From assembly GCA_904384205.1 (NCBI GenBank), contig CAJFJY010000006.1, forward strand, positions 1-42,907: DNA of 42,907 bases, in the 5' to 3' direction. Below the pieces are notes generated by a model that worked only from the letters and a program-made list of their open reading frames with translations, was not told the origin of the DNA and searched no databases. This DNA comes from an uncultured Clostridia bacterium (lineage in GTDB: Bacteria > Bacillota > Clostridia > TANB77 > CAG-508). Positions 1-10,495 of the stretch are shown here, in pieces (within the stretch, counting starts at the first letter, position 1; each line of letters begins with the position of its first letter). The position numbers and the translations under genes were made by a program.

Positions 1-316
1 ATAAGTCAACATATATTTTTGCATTTTCTAAATCTTTTTTACTTCCTCTAAAATTCAATATTGCATTCATTTCAGCATGACATACATAAGGATATTTTGT
101 ATCTAGATTTTCTCCTTCTCTTCCCCAAGGAAAGTCCTCGTCATTAAATCCATTCGGTGCTCCGTTATATCCAATTGATAATATTCTATTGTCATTACTT
201 ACTATACAAGCTCCAACTTGAGTTGATGGATCTTTACTCCTCATTGCTGATAGTTTAGCAATTGCCATAAAATATTCATCCCAACTTAAATAGTCTTTTC
301 TTTTTTCTCCACTCAT
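1..316 (-). CDS. dCMP/deoxycytidylate deaminase (partial, N-terminal part; runs off window start)
   Basis: Translation of the minus strand from ATG at 316: [57 protein letters not shown]...[17 protein letters not shown] zinc motif and PSTQVGA are typical of dCMP deaminases. Confidence 0.88.
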   Translation of the reverse strand, partial: MSGEKRKDYLSWDEYFMAIAKLSAMRSKDPSTQVGACIVSNDNRILSIGYNGAPNGFNDEDFPWGREGENLDTKYPYVCHAEMNAILNFRGSKKDLENAKIYVDL

Positions 317-446
317 TTTTAATTAATCCTTTCTCATTTTTCCTTACTATTTCAAATTTTTTCAAACTTTTTCTCACTTTTTTAAAGATCTGTCCCAAAA
401 ATCCCTATATGTAGGGATTTTGAGATACGTCCCTAAATCCCTATTT

Positions 447-3400
447 CTATTCTACACTTTTCAAACTCGCTATCATATCTATTTTCTTTAATGCAAAATA
501 TGTTACTATACTTACTATTATTGAGAATGCTGCTGTTATTAATACTGCATATAAGTAACTTAGCGGATTTATTATTTTTACAAATCTTAGTATGTCTATT
601 TCACATGTTCCTAATATATATAAGTTTAAAAAATATCCTGCTACTAATCCTAATATTATTCCTATTATTGTAAGTAACACTGTTTCTCTTGATATATATG
701 TATATACTTCTTTATCATAAAATCCTAGTACTTTTATTGTTGCCAATTCTCTTATTCTTTCACTTATATTTACATTTGATAGGTTATATAGTACGACAAA
801 TGCCAATAATCCTGCTGAAATTATTAAGACTACTGCTACATAATTTAGAGAGCTCATTGTATCGTCTAATGCTCCCATAATTGTTGATGTTAGTGTTAAT
901 GTTGATACTTCATTTTGTGATACTAATTCTCTTGATAGTTCTTCTTCTTGTTCTTCGTTTAAGTTATTTTCTTTTACTAATACTACATTTGTGTTATATG
1001 TTTCTTGATATAGTTGTTCGTAAAATTCTCTAGACATATATACATAATGTGATATATAGTTTTCTGCTATATTTACTACTTTCACTTCTTTTTCTACATC
1101 GTTTGAGTCTGTTATTTTTATTGTATCTCCTACTTTTGCTCCTATTAATTCTGCTAGTTTATCTGTGATAACTATTCCTTCATTTCCTAGATTTAATTTT
1201 TCTTCTGTTTCTACATCTCTTAAATTGATTACTTTTTCTAGTTCGCTATTATCTTTTGGAACTATTAATTGGATATCTTCTTGTTTATCATCCTTACTTG
1301 CTGTTCCAGCCAACATATATCCTTCTGCTACTTCTGATATTTTATCATTGTTTTGTAAGTTTGTTATAAAGTTTTGTTTTTGAGTGTCATCTAATGATGT
1401 TTTTAATCCTATTTGCATATCATAATTGAATATGTTCTCATATTGTGCAGGAAGTATTGCTGAAATCGAATCTTTTAGTCCAAATCCTGCAAGTATTAGT
1501 GCTGTACATCCACATATTCCTATTATTGTCATCAAAAATCTCTTTTTATATCTGAATATATTTCTTATTGTTACTTTTTGTGAGAAGTTTAATCTTTTCC
1601 AAATTGGTGTTATTCTTTCTAATAAAACTCTTTTTCCTAGTTTTGGTGCTTTTGGTCTTAACAATATTGCTGGTTCTTCTTTTACTTCTCTTAGTATTGA
1701 ATATATTGTTGCTCCTACTATACAAATATATATTAATCCTAGTCCTATTGAAGAGAATTCATGGTTAAATGATACTATAAATTCTGGTAGTTCATACATC
1801 ATTGAATACATATCCCAAATTATTCTTGGTAATAGTTGGAATCCTATATTCATTCCAATTACTCCACCTATGATACATGCCAAACTTGAGTATATAATAT
1901 ATTTTAATGATATTTGGAATTTATTATATCCTAATGCTTTTAGTGTTCCTATTTCTTGTCTTTCTTCTTCTACCATTCTAGTCATTGATGTTAGTGATAC
2001 TAGTGCTGCTATTGCAAAAAATACTATTGGGAATACTATACTTAAATTTGCTATACTATCTGTATCTTGTATAAAACTACTATATCCTGAATTTTGGTTT
2101 CTATCTAATATGTACCATTCTGGATTTTCTATTTTTGATACTTCTTCTCTTGCATCTATTAGTTTCCCTTCTGCTTCATTTATTTTACTATTGAATTCTT
2201 CTCTTGCTGTTTGCAATTCAGCTTCTGCTTCTTGAATTTCTTGTTTTGATGATTCTAATTGTTGTTTTGCGTTATTTATTTCTCTATATGTTCTTGTTTT
2301 CTGTGCTTGTAGATTTGCTTCTTGTGTTGTTATTTCTCTTTTTGCTGATGCAATTTGTGTCTCTGCACTTGATATCTCTTGTTTTGCTGTATTTACTTGT
2401 GTTTCTATTTGTGCTATTCCATTTTCGATTGTTGTTTTATTTGTTTCTAATTCTTGCTTTTGCGTGTTTAATTGTCTTTTTGCTTCTTCTAAAATTAGCT
2501 TTTCCTGTTCTGTTAATTCTGGATCTTTTAGTTTTTCTTCTATTTGTGCATAATTTGTATTTATTTCGTTTAATCCTGCTGTTACTGTTGTTAAATTATT
2601 TTGTAATTCAGCTTTTTGCGTTTCTGCTTCTTTGAAACTTGTTTCAGCTTCTTGTTTTTTATTATTTAGTTCTAACTCGTTTGCTGTTATTTGTGCTTTT
2701 GCATTATTTATTTCTTCTTCAGCATTTGCAAATTCTCTATTTGCTTTGCTTTCATTTGCTTTTATTTCTGCTTCTCCTGAAACTATTTCATTTTTTCCTT
2801 CTTGCACTTTAGCTTCTGCATCACTTAGTTGTTGCTCTCCATTTTGTTTTTCTGTATTAAACTCATTTTCTGCTTCAGCTATTTTCTGATTTGCTTCATC
2901 TATTAATTCATTATATCTTGCTTGTTCTCTTTCTTCTTTAATTGCTTCTACATTTGTCTTTGTTTCATTTATTAGGTCTTCATATCTATTACTTGATGTT
3001 TGATATCTATCACTATTCTTTACTTTTATATATATTTCTGTGTATGCTTCACTATTTACATTGTCTTTACTTATGTAGATATAATAATTGATTGAGCCTG
3101 CCCCTAGTTTGCTTGTTCCTCTTTCTCTTGATATGTATAATGGACTTTTTACTGTTCCTACAATTTTTAAATTTTTTTCTTTTAAATACTCTGTATCTTC
3201 ATCGCCTTGTATTTCATTTTCTTCTGGTTCTATTTCTATATAATCTCCTATTTTTTTATCATTTAGTTTTAGGAAATTTTCCTCAACGACACATTCATTT
3301 GCATTTTGTGGCATTGTTCCTTCTACTAATATAGGTTTATTTATTTCATCAACGCATAGTATTTTTGCAACTACTTCTTTGTCATTTAATTTTATTAAAC

Positions 3401-3785
3401 CGTCTTTACTATATGTTCCAATGACTTCTTCTACATTTTCAACTTGTTTTAATGCTTCTATATCTTCATCTGTTAATCCTAATGTGGAAATTACTTCTAT
3501 ATCATATACATTTTGATTTTTATAATATGTATCTATACTATCTAACATATCTGGAGATGCTGCTCTTAGTCCTGAGAAGAATCCTACTCCTAATAATGCC
3601 ATAAGCAATATTGAGATGAATCTTTTATAGCTTGTTTTTATTTCTTTAAAACTATCTTTTAATAATGCTTTTTTTACTTTATATTTCTTCGTTTTTACTA
3701 CTTTCTTATTTTTATTTTCAACTTTTTCATTTCTTTCTTTCTTTTTCTGCTTTTCTTCTTTTTTGTCTTTTTCCATAATTTCCAC
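447..3785 (-). CDS. FtsX/MacB-like ABC transporter permease with long extracellular coiled-coil insert
   Basis: N-terminal TM, roughly 270-aa Q/E/K/A-rich coiled coil, then FtsX-type TM domains (EERQEIGTLKALGYNKFQI; ISERIRELATIKVLGFYDKEV); ATPase gene immediately upstream. Confidence 0.88.
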   Translation of the reverse strand: MEIMEKDKKEEKQKKKERNEKVENKNKKVVKTKKYKVKKALLKDSFKEIKTSYKRFISILLMALLGVGFFSGLRAASPDMLDSIDTYYKNQNVYDIEVISTLGLTDEDIEALKQVENVEEVIGTYSKDGLIKLNDKEVVAKILCVDEINKPILVEGTMPQNANECVVEENFLKLNDKKIGDYIEIEPEENEIQGDEDTEYLKEKNLKIVGTVKSPLYISRERGTSKLGAGSINYYIYISKDNVNSEAYTEIYIKVKNSDRYQTSSNRYEDLINETKTNVEAIKEEREQARYNELIDEANQKIAEAENEFNTEKQNGEQQLSDAEAKVQEGKNEIVSGEAEIKANESKANREFANAEEEINNAKAQITANELELNNKKQEAETSFKEAETQKAELQNNLTTVTAGLNEINTNYAQIEEKLKDPELTEQEKLILEEAKRQLNTQKQELETNKTTIENGIAQIETQVNTAKQEISSAETQIASAKREITTQEANLQAQKTRTYREINNAKQQLESSKQEIQEAEAELQTAREEFNSKINEAEGKLIDAREEVSKIENPEWYILDRNQNSGYSSFIQDTDSIANLSIVFPIVFFAIAALVSLTSMTRMVEEERQEIGTLKALGYNKFQISLKYIIYSSLACIIGGVIGMNIGFQLLPRIIWDMYSMMYELPEFIVSFNHEFSSIGLGLIYICIVGATIYSILREVKEEPAILLRPKAPKLGKRVLLERITPIWKRLNFSQKVTIRNIFRYKKRFLMTIIGICGCTALILAGFGLKDSISAILPAQYENIFNYDMQIGLKTSLDDTQKQNFITNLQNNDKISEVAEGYMLAGTASKDDKQEDIQLIVPKDNSELEKVINLRDVETEEKLNLGNEGIVITDKLAELIGAKVGDTIKITDSNDVEKEVKVVNIAENYISHYVYMSREFYEQLYQETYNTNVVLVKENNLNEEQEEELSRELVSQNEVSTLTLTSTIMGALDDTMSSLNYVAVVLIISAGLLAFVVLYNLSNVNISERIRELATIKVLGFYDKEVYTYISRETVLLTIIGIILGLVAGYFLNLYILGTCEIDILRFVKIINPLSYLYAVLITAAFSIIVSIVTYFALKKIDMIASLKSVE

Positions 3786-3815
3786 CTCCTTAAGCTTTAG
3801 TATATTTTTGATGTT

Positions 3816-4526
3816 TTACCATTCTATTTGTTCTATAGGTAGCGGTTTTTCATTTATTTCTATGCTTTCTGCTGTTCCATTTTTAAATCTAATTATTTTA
3901 TCTGCCATTGGTGCTAGTGCTGCATTATGTGTTATTATTAAAACAGTCATTTTTTCTTTTCTTGCTGTATCTTGCAAAAGTTTTAGGATTTGCTTTCCTG
4001 TTTTATAGTCTAGCGCTCCTGTTGGCTCATCACATAATAATAATTTTGGATTTTTTGCCAATGCTCTTGCTATTGCCACTCTTTGTTGCTCTCCACCTGA
4101 TAATTGTGATGGAAAGTTTTTCATTCTATCTTTTAATCCTACTTTTTCTAACACTTCTTCTGGATCTAATGAATCTTTACATATTTGAGTTGCAAGCTCT
4201 ACATTTTCTATTGCTGTTAAGTTTTGAACTAGGTTATAAAATTGGAAAACAAATCCTATGTCTTCTCTTCTATATTTTATTAATGCTTTTCCTTTTAATT
4301 CTGAAATTTTTTTATCGTCTACTATAACTTCTCCTGATGTTACATGGTCCATTCCACCTAATATATTTAAAGCTGTTGTTTTTCCAGCTCCACTAGGTCC
4401 TACAATTACTACTAATTCTCCTTTTTCTATTGAAAAATTAGTGTTATTCAATGCTTTTATTATTATTTCTCCCATTTTATATTCTTTACATACATTTTTA
4501 AATTCTATATATGCCATAATTTTCAC
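3816..4526 (-). CDS. ABC transporter ATP-binding protein (LolD/MacB type)
   Basis: Walker [10 protein letters not shown], signature [15 protein letters not shown], Walker [13 protein letters not shown]. Confidence 0.95.
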   Translation of the reverse strand: MKIMAYIEFKNVCKEYKMGEIIIKALNNTNFSIEKGELVVIVGPSGAGKTTALNILGGMDHVTSGEVIVDDKKISELKGKALIKYRREDIGFVFQFYNLVQNLTAIENVELATQICKDSLDPEEVLEKVGLKDRMKNFPSQLSGGEQQRVAIARALAKNPKLLLCDEPTGALDYKTGKQILKLLQDTARKEKMTVLIITHNAALAPMADKIIRFKNGTAESIEINEKPLPIEQIEW

Positions 4527-4610
4527 CTCTTTTGAATATTATATTTTTATAAAATTCAATTATCCCTATATACAAATTATAACATATTTGGAAAAAAAGT
4601 TAAAGTAAAA

Positions 4611-5609
4611 TCAAACGATATATGCAATTTTATTTTGCGGAAAATATTTTTTCATCAGATCCCTGAAAAATAGCTCTCCATCTTGTCTTATCTCATTTTT
4701 ATACATATATTTTCCTTTACCTCTACCTGTCATTATTTCTTTATTATATAAGTTTATTGCATTTGGAAAAGCCTCTTCATTTATTTTTGTATGAACATAG
4801 CTATATGTCATAAATATTATCTCAAAAAATGCTTCCTTTTTTATCTTATTCGAAAGCTCGCTTTCTAATCTTTGGACAAGTTCAGTATATTTTTCTTTCC
4901 AATTTTCTACTAGTATAACTGGTGCAATTAGTATCCCTACTTTATATCCTGCTTCCCCTAGCTTATTTATTGCTTCTATTCTTTCATTCAGTCTTGATGT
5001 TCCAAATTCTACTTTGTTTATTATTTCTTCTGGATTTACACTCATTCTTACAACTATTTTTCCTTTATGATCTAATGGCAAAATATTATCTACCATACTG
5101 AATTTTGTCGGAAATGTTAATTTTCCCTTAGTTGTATTTTTAAAATTTTCAATTGTCCATACTAAATTATTTGTAATTGTATTTTCTAGTATTAAATCAC
5201 TATTGCTTCCTATTTCAAATGTTAGTTCTTTTTCTGATTTTTCACTTGTTTTTATTATTTTGTTTAACATTTCTTCTCTATTCACAAACAGTCTTAAATA
5301 TGCACATTTGTTATAATTACATACTAAATAACAATATAAACATGATGCTGTACATCCTGAAGATGTATATGGCACCAAAAAATCTGATGTTTTATGATTT
5401 TCTACAAATTTATGTGTTTTTCTTGTTCCTATAATTAAATTTCTCTTCATATATGGAAATTCTTTATTTGATTTTTTTCTCATTTCTTCTATGTTGTTAT
5501 GGTTTTCTATTTCAAATTTTGGTATTTCTTTATATTTTTCTAACAATTCTTTTCCAAGTTCATAATTCTCAATATTTTTCTCAAAATAAATAGCTTCTGG
5601 TTTGAACAT
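4611..5609 (-). CDS. splB: Spore photoproduct lyase (radical SAM)
   Basis: SSGCTASCLYCYL CxxxCxxC motif followed by YLRLFVN; overall layout matches SplB family. Confidence 0.85.
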   Translation of the reverse strand: MFKPEAIYFEKNIENYELGKELLEKYKEIPKFEIENHNNIEEMRKKSNKEFPYMKRNLIIGTRKTHKFVENHKTSDFLVPYTSSGCTASCLYCYLVCNYNKCAYLRLFVNREEMLNKIIKTSEKSEKELTFEIGSNSDLILENTITNNLVWTIENFKNTTKGKLTFPTKFSMVDNILPLDHKGKIVVRMSVNPEEIINKVEFGTSRLNERIEAINKLGEAGYKVGILIAPVILVENWKEKYTELVQRLESELSNKIKKEAFFEIIFMTYSYVHTKINEEAFPNAINLYNKEIMTGRGKGKYMYKNEIRQDGELFFRDLMKKYFPQNKIAYIV

Positions 5610-5661
5610 AAAAAACTCCTCCTTGTTTTTCTATTCTTTCCAAAAGCTATTTTTATTATTC

Positions 5662-6156
5662 TTATTTATTTTTTCTCTCATATACTACAAAATCATATTC
5701 TAAGTCGTTTTGTTCTATATCTTCGCCTTTTTCTCTACTTACTTCTTTCCAAATATCTAAATTGATTTTTGGAAAAACTGTGTCACCTTCAAAATCTTTA
5801 TGTATTTCTGTTATATACATTTTGTTTACATATGGCATTAGCAAATTATATATCATTGCCCCACCAATCACAAAATTTTCTTCTTTATTTTCAATATATT
5901 CTTGTATTTCTAACATTGAGTGTACTATTTTTACATTTTCATCATTTACCTTAAAGTCTGAATTTTGTGTAAATACTATATGTTTTCTATTTGGTAATAC
6001 TCTTCCTAAAGATTCAAATGTTTTTCTTCCCATTATGATTGTATGTCCTGTTGTTATATCTTTAAATCTTTTTAAATCTTCTGGTATATGCCATAATAAC
6101 TTGTTATCTTTTCCAATTATATTATTTTGTGCTTTTGCTACTATTATACTTAACAT
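5662..6156 (-). CDS. folA: Dihydrofolate reductase
   Basis: MLSIIVAKAQNNIIGKDNKLLWHIPEDLKRFKDITTGHTIIMGRKTFESLGRVLPNR is classic DHFR. Confidence 0.96.
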   Translation of the reverse strand: MLSIIVAKAQNNIIGKDNKLLWHIPEDLKRFKDITTGHTIIMGRKTFESLGRVLPNRKHIVFTQNSDFKVNDENVKIVHSMLEIQEYIENKEENFVIGGAMIYNLLMPYVNKMYITEIHKDFEGDTVFPKINLDIWKEVSREKGEDIEQNDLEYDFVVYERKNK

Positions 6157-6171
6157 TTTTTATCCTTTCTG

Positions 6172-6216
6172 GGGACGTATCAAATTGAACAAATTTTGAA
6201 CGATTTGATACGTCCC
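6172..6216. repeat. Palindromic intergenic repeat (GGGACGTATCAAAT...ATTTGATACGTCCC) between folA and thyA
   Basis: 14-bp perfect inverted repeat 6172-6185 / 6203-6216; right edge overlaps thyA TAG stop. Confidence 0.85.
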
Positions 6217-7073
6217 TAAATTGCAACTGGAATTTTCCCAATTTTAACTTCTTTGTTGTAATCGTAATTTTGTACTTCAAAGTCTTCTACTTTAAATTCA
6301 TAGAAGTCTTTTGTTGGATTTTTTATGACTAATTTTGGAACTACATCTACTGGTGTTGCTTCAAGTAATTGTTTTACCAAAGGTATATGTCTATCATATA
6401 TATGGCAATCTCCTATATTGTGTGTTAACGTTCCTACTTCTAGTCCTGACACTTGTGCAAACATACATTGTAATGCTGCATATTGCATTACATTCCAGCC
6501 ATTTGCTGTTAGCATATCTTGTGAACGTTGATTTAAAATAAGGTGTAACTTTCCGCCTTTTACTAGCCATTGTGTTCCATATGCACATGGTTCTAAGTTC
6601 ATATCCTTTAATTCTTCGTGATTAAATAGATTTGTCATAATTCTTCTGCTTGCTGGGTCATGTTTTAGAAGATATAAGCAGTAATCAACTTGGTCCATTA
6701 CTTTTATTCCTTCTTTTGTTTTGAATTCGTATTTTTTGCCTAGTTGATATCCATATGCTTTTCCTATTGTTCCGTCTTCTCCTGCCCATTGATCCCAGAT
6801 ATGTGAATGCAAGTCTTCTATTTTATTTGACTTTTTCTGCCATATCCATAAGATTTCATCAATGGCATTTTTTATTGTTTTTGAGTTGTTACGAAGTGTT
6901 ATCATAGGAAATTCTTTTCCTACATCATATTTGTTTTGTACTCCTACTATTGAATAGTAATTTGCTTCTGCTCCATCTTCCCATCTTGTTCTTACTCCTG
7001 TTCCTTCTGATGAGAATCCATGTTCAATTATTTCTTTACATGTTTTTATAAATTGTTCATCTGCTTGCGTCAT
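6216..7073 (-). CDS. thyA: Thymidylate synthase ThyA
   Basis: EPCAYGTQW active-site region, LNQRSQDMLTANGWNVMQYAALQCMFAQ, THNIGDCHIYDRHI. Confidence 0.95.
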   Translation of the reverse strand: MTQADEQFIKTCKEIIEHGFSSEGTGVRTRWEDGAEANYYSIVGVQNKYDVGKEFPMITLRNNSKTIKNAIDEILWIWQKKSNKIEDLHSHIWDQWAGEDGTIGKAYGYQLGKKYEFKTKEGIKVMDQVDYCLYLLKHDPASRRIMTNLFNHEELKDMNLEPCAYGTQWLVKGGKLHLILNQRSQDMLTANGWNVMQYAALQCMFAQVSGLEVGTLTHNIGDCHIYDRHIPLVKQLLEATPVDVVPKLVIKNPTKDFYEFKVEDFEVQNYDYNKEVKIGKIPVAI

Positions 7074-7129
7074 TTTATATTCCTCCCATTATTTTATTTT
7101 TTTCAATATATCAAACTTTATATTTTTTT

Positions 7130-7220
7130 GTCAACGGGGACGGAGATTTTTGACAACATATTAATTTAGCAAAAAGTTTAAAGTTAGAAGAAGTTGTCAA
7201 AAATCTCCGTCCCCATTGAC
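7130..7220. repeat. MITE/REP-like element with 28-bp terminal inverted repeats
   Basis: GTCAACGGGGACGGAGATTTTTGACAAC (7130-7157) versus reverse complement of 7193-7220, 27/28 identity. Confidence 0.85.
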
Positions 7221-8120
7221 ATTCCATTTTGGTACATATTCTTCTTCATGTTCTCCTAGTTCTTGCATATATCCATTTTTTATATCTAATTCATAGACAA
7301 AATCTTCTATTTCTTTAAACTCTTTTTGTGTTAATTTTCTATTTAATTTTTCATCTTCCTTTGCTTTATATGTAGGAAAATATTGTGCCATTACATTTAT
7401 ATATACATCATTATTTATGTTTTCTTTAATCCATTTTAATATTTTTTTACTATTTTCTATATTATTTGGTAACACTAGATGTCTTATCATTAATCCTTTT
7501 TTTATTATTCCTCTTTCATCTAATAATGTTTTTCCAACTTGATTATACATTTCTAAAATTGCTTTTGTTGTAATTTCAAAATAGTTATCAATTTTAGAAT
7601 ATCTTTTTCCTATTTTGTTGTAGTAATATTTTAAATCTGGCAAATATACATCAATATATCCTTCTAATTTTTTTATTGTTTCTATACTTTCATATCCATT
7701 TGTGTTATATATTATTGGTATATGTAGTCCATTACTTTTTGCTATTTTAATTGCTTCAATTATTTGTACTGTATAACTTGTTGGAGTTACTAAGTTTATA
7801 TTTTCTACATCTTTTTCTTGTAATTCTAGCATTATTTCTGCTAATCTTTCTATTGATATTTCTTTGCCTTTTCCTAATTGACTTATTTCATAGTTTTGGC
7901 AATATATACGGTTTAAGTTACAGTTAGAAAAAAAGATCGTTCCAGATCCTTTTTCTCCGCTTATACATGGCTCTTCATATTTATGTATAGAATATAGGGC
8001 AATTTTTATTTTATCAGTTGCTTTGCATCTTCCTATTTTCCCTTTTATTCTATTTACTTTACATTTATGAGGACACATTTCGCATTTTTCTAGTTCTTTT
8101 AGGTAATTTGATTGTTCCAT
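7197..8120 (-). CDS. Radical SAM protein related to pyruvate formate-lyase activating enzymes (COG1313-like), with altered cluster motif
   Basis: CEMCPHKCKVNR N-terminal motif, FFSNCNLNRIYCQNYEIS (canonical CxxxCxxC has become CxxxRxxC), LVTPTSYTVQIIEAI, DVYLPDLKYY. Confidence 0.8.
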   Translation of the reverse strand: MEQSNYLKELEKCEMCPHKCKVNRIKGKIGRCKATDKIKIALYSIHKYEEPCISGEKGSGTIFFSNCNLNRIYCQNYEISQLGKGKEISIERLAEIMLELQEKDVENINLVTPTSYTVQIIEAIKIAKSNGLHIPIIYNTNGYESIETIKKLEGYIDVYLPDLKYYYNKIGKRYSKIDNYFEITTKAILEMYNQVGKTLLDERGIIKKGLMIRHLVLPNNIENSKKILKWIKENINNDVYINVMAQYFPTYKAKEDEKLNRKLTQKEFKEIEDFVYELDIKNGYMQELGEHEEEYVPKWNVNGDGDF

Positions 8121-8144
8121 TTTTTCCCTTTCTTTGTCAAAAAT

Positions 8145-8834
8145 CTACGTCCCATTGACAACTTTTATTACATAAAAGTTATCATTGTCTCCTTTTTGCA
8201 ATGTTACTATTTTTTTTGAAAGTTTATCAATATTTTCCTTTATTGTATTTACTATTACTGTTTCTCCATCAGTATCTTTTACTGTTGCTATTTCTTCTCC
8301 ATTTAAATTTTCTATTTTGATATCATAACCATTATTACTTTCTTCTGTTTCATTTGAATAATCCTCTAAATATTCTGCAATTTCTACTTTATATTCATTT
8401 TGGCTTTTTTCTATGCTGTTTATATAAAATACATCTTCTTTATTGTCTGTTTGTACTTCTCCTGCTACATATAAGTTTAAAGATTCATCATATTTTAAAT
8501 TTTCTGTTCCTTCTTCCGGAAATTCTTTTGTGAAATTTGGTCCAAATATTTCTGTTGCTTTACTTTGTATTTGTTCTCGTGATACTGCATATTCTTCTAA
8601 ATTGTTTACTACTACTTGCCATAGCCATAAATCTGGTGCATTGTTTATGTCATCAAATGTGGGTAATGCTTCTCCTGTTACTTCTTTCCAAGCATAAATT
8701 TTTGTTATATATTCTTCTATTTGCCCTACTTCACTTGCTGTTACATTATTACTATTTATGTTACTTCTCCTATATATTACCATCCCCACAAATATTACTA
8801 ATAACACACATATTATAGCTATCAATTTCTTCAT
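8145..8834 (-). CDS. Hypothetical secreted/membrane-anchored protein
   Basis: N-terminal hydrophobic segment MKKLIAIICVLLVIFVGMVIY; no recognised domain. Confidence 0.65.
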   Translation of the reverse strand: MKKLIAIICVLLVIFVGMVIYRRSNINSNNVTASEVGQIEEYITKIYAWKEVTGEALPTFDDINNAPDLWLWQVVVNNLEEYAVSREQIQSKATEIFGPNFTKEFPEEGTENLKYDESLNLYVAGEVQTDNKEDVFYINSIEKSQNEYKVEIAEYLEDYSNETEESNNGYDIKIENLNGEEIATVKDTDGETVIVNTIKENIDKLSKKIVTLQKGDNDNFYVIKVVNGT

Positions 8835-8955
8835 GAATATGCCTCCTGCCTCTTTTGTTTTTTACATTCTATCACAGGCTATTTCTAAATTCAATATAAA
8901 TATTTCCTTTTTCACAAAATATAGAGTAGAAACTTTTGTCTCTACTCTTACTAAT

Positions 8956-10458
8956 TTAAATTCTTAATTTTTGTCCTACATATATCATATTAGGATTTTC
9001 TATTTGATTTAATTCTGCTATTTCATTTACTATGGCTCCATACATTTCTGCAATTTCACTCAATGTATCTCCTCTTTGTACTGTATAGATGCAATGTCCA
9101 CAGTCATGTTCTACATTTGTATTTGATATTACTCTTGTGGTTATAGGAACTTTAATTATATTTCCAGCATATATCCTGTTTGGGTTTCTGATTCCATTTA
9201 GATTTGCTAATACATTTACTGTAGTTCCATACGTTGATGCTATTTCACTTAACGTGTCTCCTCTTTGTATTGTATAATTAATTGTAGATGTTATTGTATT
9301 ATTTGATGTGTTTGGTATTTGTAATATTTGACCAACATATATTAAGTTTGGATTTCTGATTCCATTTAGCCTTGCTATTGCATTTATTGTCGTTCCATAT
9401 TTTAAAGCTATTTTACTTAATGTATCTCCTTTTCTTACAACATAATTTTCATTATTGTTGTTATTGTTTCCTGAATTTGATGTATTATTTTTAGTTGGTA
9501 TTAATAATTGCTCTCCTGTATATATTAGATTTGGATTTACTATTCCGTTAATCCCTACAATTTCATTTACTGTTGTTCCATATCTTAATGCAAGTTCACT
9601 TAATGTATCTCCTCTTCTTACTGTATATGTTATATAGTTGTTGTTTCCAGAATTTTCGCCATTACCATCATCGCTTCCATTATTTCCGTTTCCTTCGTTT
9701 CCACTATTACCATTGCCGTTATTTCCTGGATTTATAGGTTCTGTACTTGATAAAAATATTTGCTCTGTGAATCTATCTCTATCTACATATCCATTTATTC
9801 CATCTACTACACCTCTATCTGTATATTGAAAACCTATCCATATATTCCATTTTCCGTTATTTTGAGGTTCATTTACTCCATATTCTGCTACCCATAAAGG
9901 ATATTGATTTGCGAGTTCTTGGCTAAAAACTGTTCTTGCACTATATGTATTGCTATATACTACCATTTCCTTTCCTGTTATTTCTTCTACTCTTCTTAAA
10001 AATGTAAATGATATTTCGTTTACTTCCTCATTTGTTAAATTCCCAAATACTTCAAAATCCATTACTAGTCTGCAATCTGCTGTCATTCCTGAAATAGCAT
10101 TTGCAAAATATTCAGCCTCTGCTACTGCCTGTGCATTATTTCTTGCTCTTACAAAATGATAAAATCCAATTCTTAGTCCATTTGCTCTTGCATTTTCATA
10201 ATTTTGTCTTAAATATGCATCTGTTATTGTTTGACCTTCTGTTGCTTTTATATACACGACTTCAATCCCTGCCGATCGTACTCTTGCATAATCAATGCTT
10301 CCTTGATAATTGCTTACATCTATTCCATTATATATATTGCTACTTGATGGCTCTATTGCTTTTACTTTTGTAATGGCTATGCTATTAAGTATTATTAGCA
10401 TAATTACTATTGTTGCATTTATTTTTGTTAGTATTCTTTTCAAAATAAATACCCCCAT
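8956..10458 (-). CDS. GH25 lysozyme-like hydrolase with four C-terminal LysM domains
   Basis: GIDVSNYQGSIDYARVRSAGIEVVYIKATEG...DFEVFGN...YSNTYSA (GH25) plus four YTVxRGDTLSEIAxxYGTTVNxIAxLNGIxNPNxIYxGQ repeats. Confidence 0.93.
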   Translation of the reverse strand: MGVFILKRILTKINATIVIMLIILNSIAITKVKAIEPSSSNIYNGIDVSNYQGSIDYARVRSAGIEVVYIKATEGQTITDAYLRQNYENARANGLRIGFYHFVRARNNAQAVAEAEYFANAISGMTADCRLVMDFEVFGNLTNEEVNEISFTFLRRVEEITGKEMVVYSNTYSARTVFSQELANQYPLWVAEYGVNEPQNNGKWNIWIGFQYTDRGVVDGINGYVDRDRFTEQIFLSSTEPINPGNNGNGNSGNEGNGNNGSDDGNGENSGNNNYITYTVRRGDTLSELALRYGTTVNEIVGINGIVNPNLIYTGEQLLIPTKNNTSNSGNNNNNNENYVVRKGDTLSKIALKYGTTINAIARLNGIRNPNLIYVGQILQIPNTSNNTITSTINYTIQRGDTLSEIASTYGTTVNVLANLNGIRNPNRIYAGNIIKVPITTRVISNTNVEHDCGHCIYTVQRGDTLSEIAEMYGAIVNEIAELNQIENPNMIYVGQKLRI

Positions 10459-10495
10459 TCATATTACATAATATGAATAGAGGTTTTTGGTTGTG

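Noticed and set aside
1426-2235. Long + strand ORF (269 aa) antisense to the ABC permease
   Set aside because: Low-complexity F/L/S/I composition mirrors the opposite-strand coding sequence; no RBS or domain; minus-strand frame is clearly genuine.
6394-6588. Minus-strand 64-aa ORF inside thyA
   Set aside because: Alternative frame of thyA with no independent support.
7908-7910. CGT (Arg) in the radical-SAM motif considered as evidence for Arg codon reassignment to Cys
   Set aside because: CGT and CGA specify plausible Arg elsewhere in the window; a single point mutation or error is simpler.
9000-9640. Repetitive DNA in the GH25 gene considered as a possible repeat array
   Set aside because: Explained by four LysM domains in the protein; not an independent DNA repeat or CRISPR.
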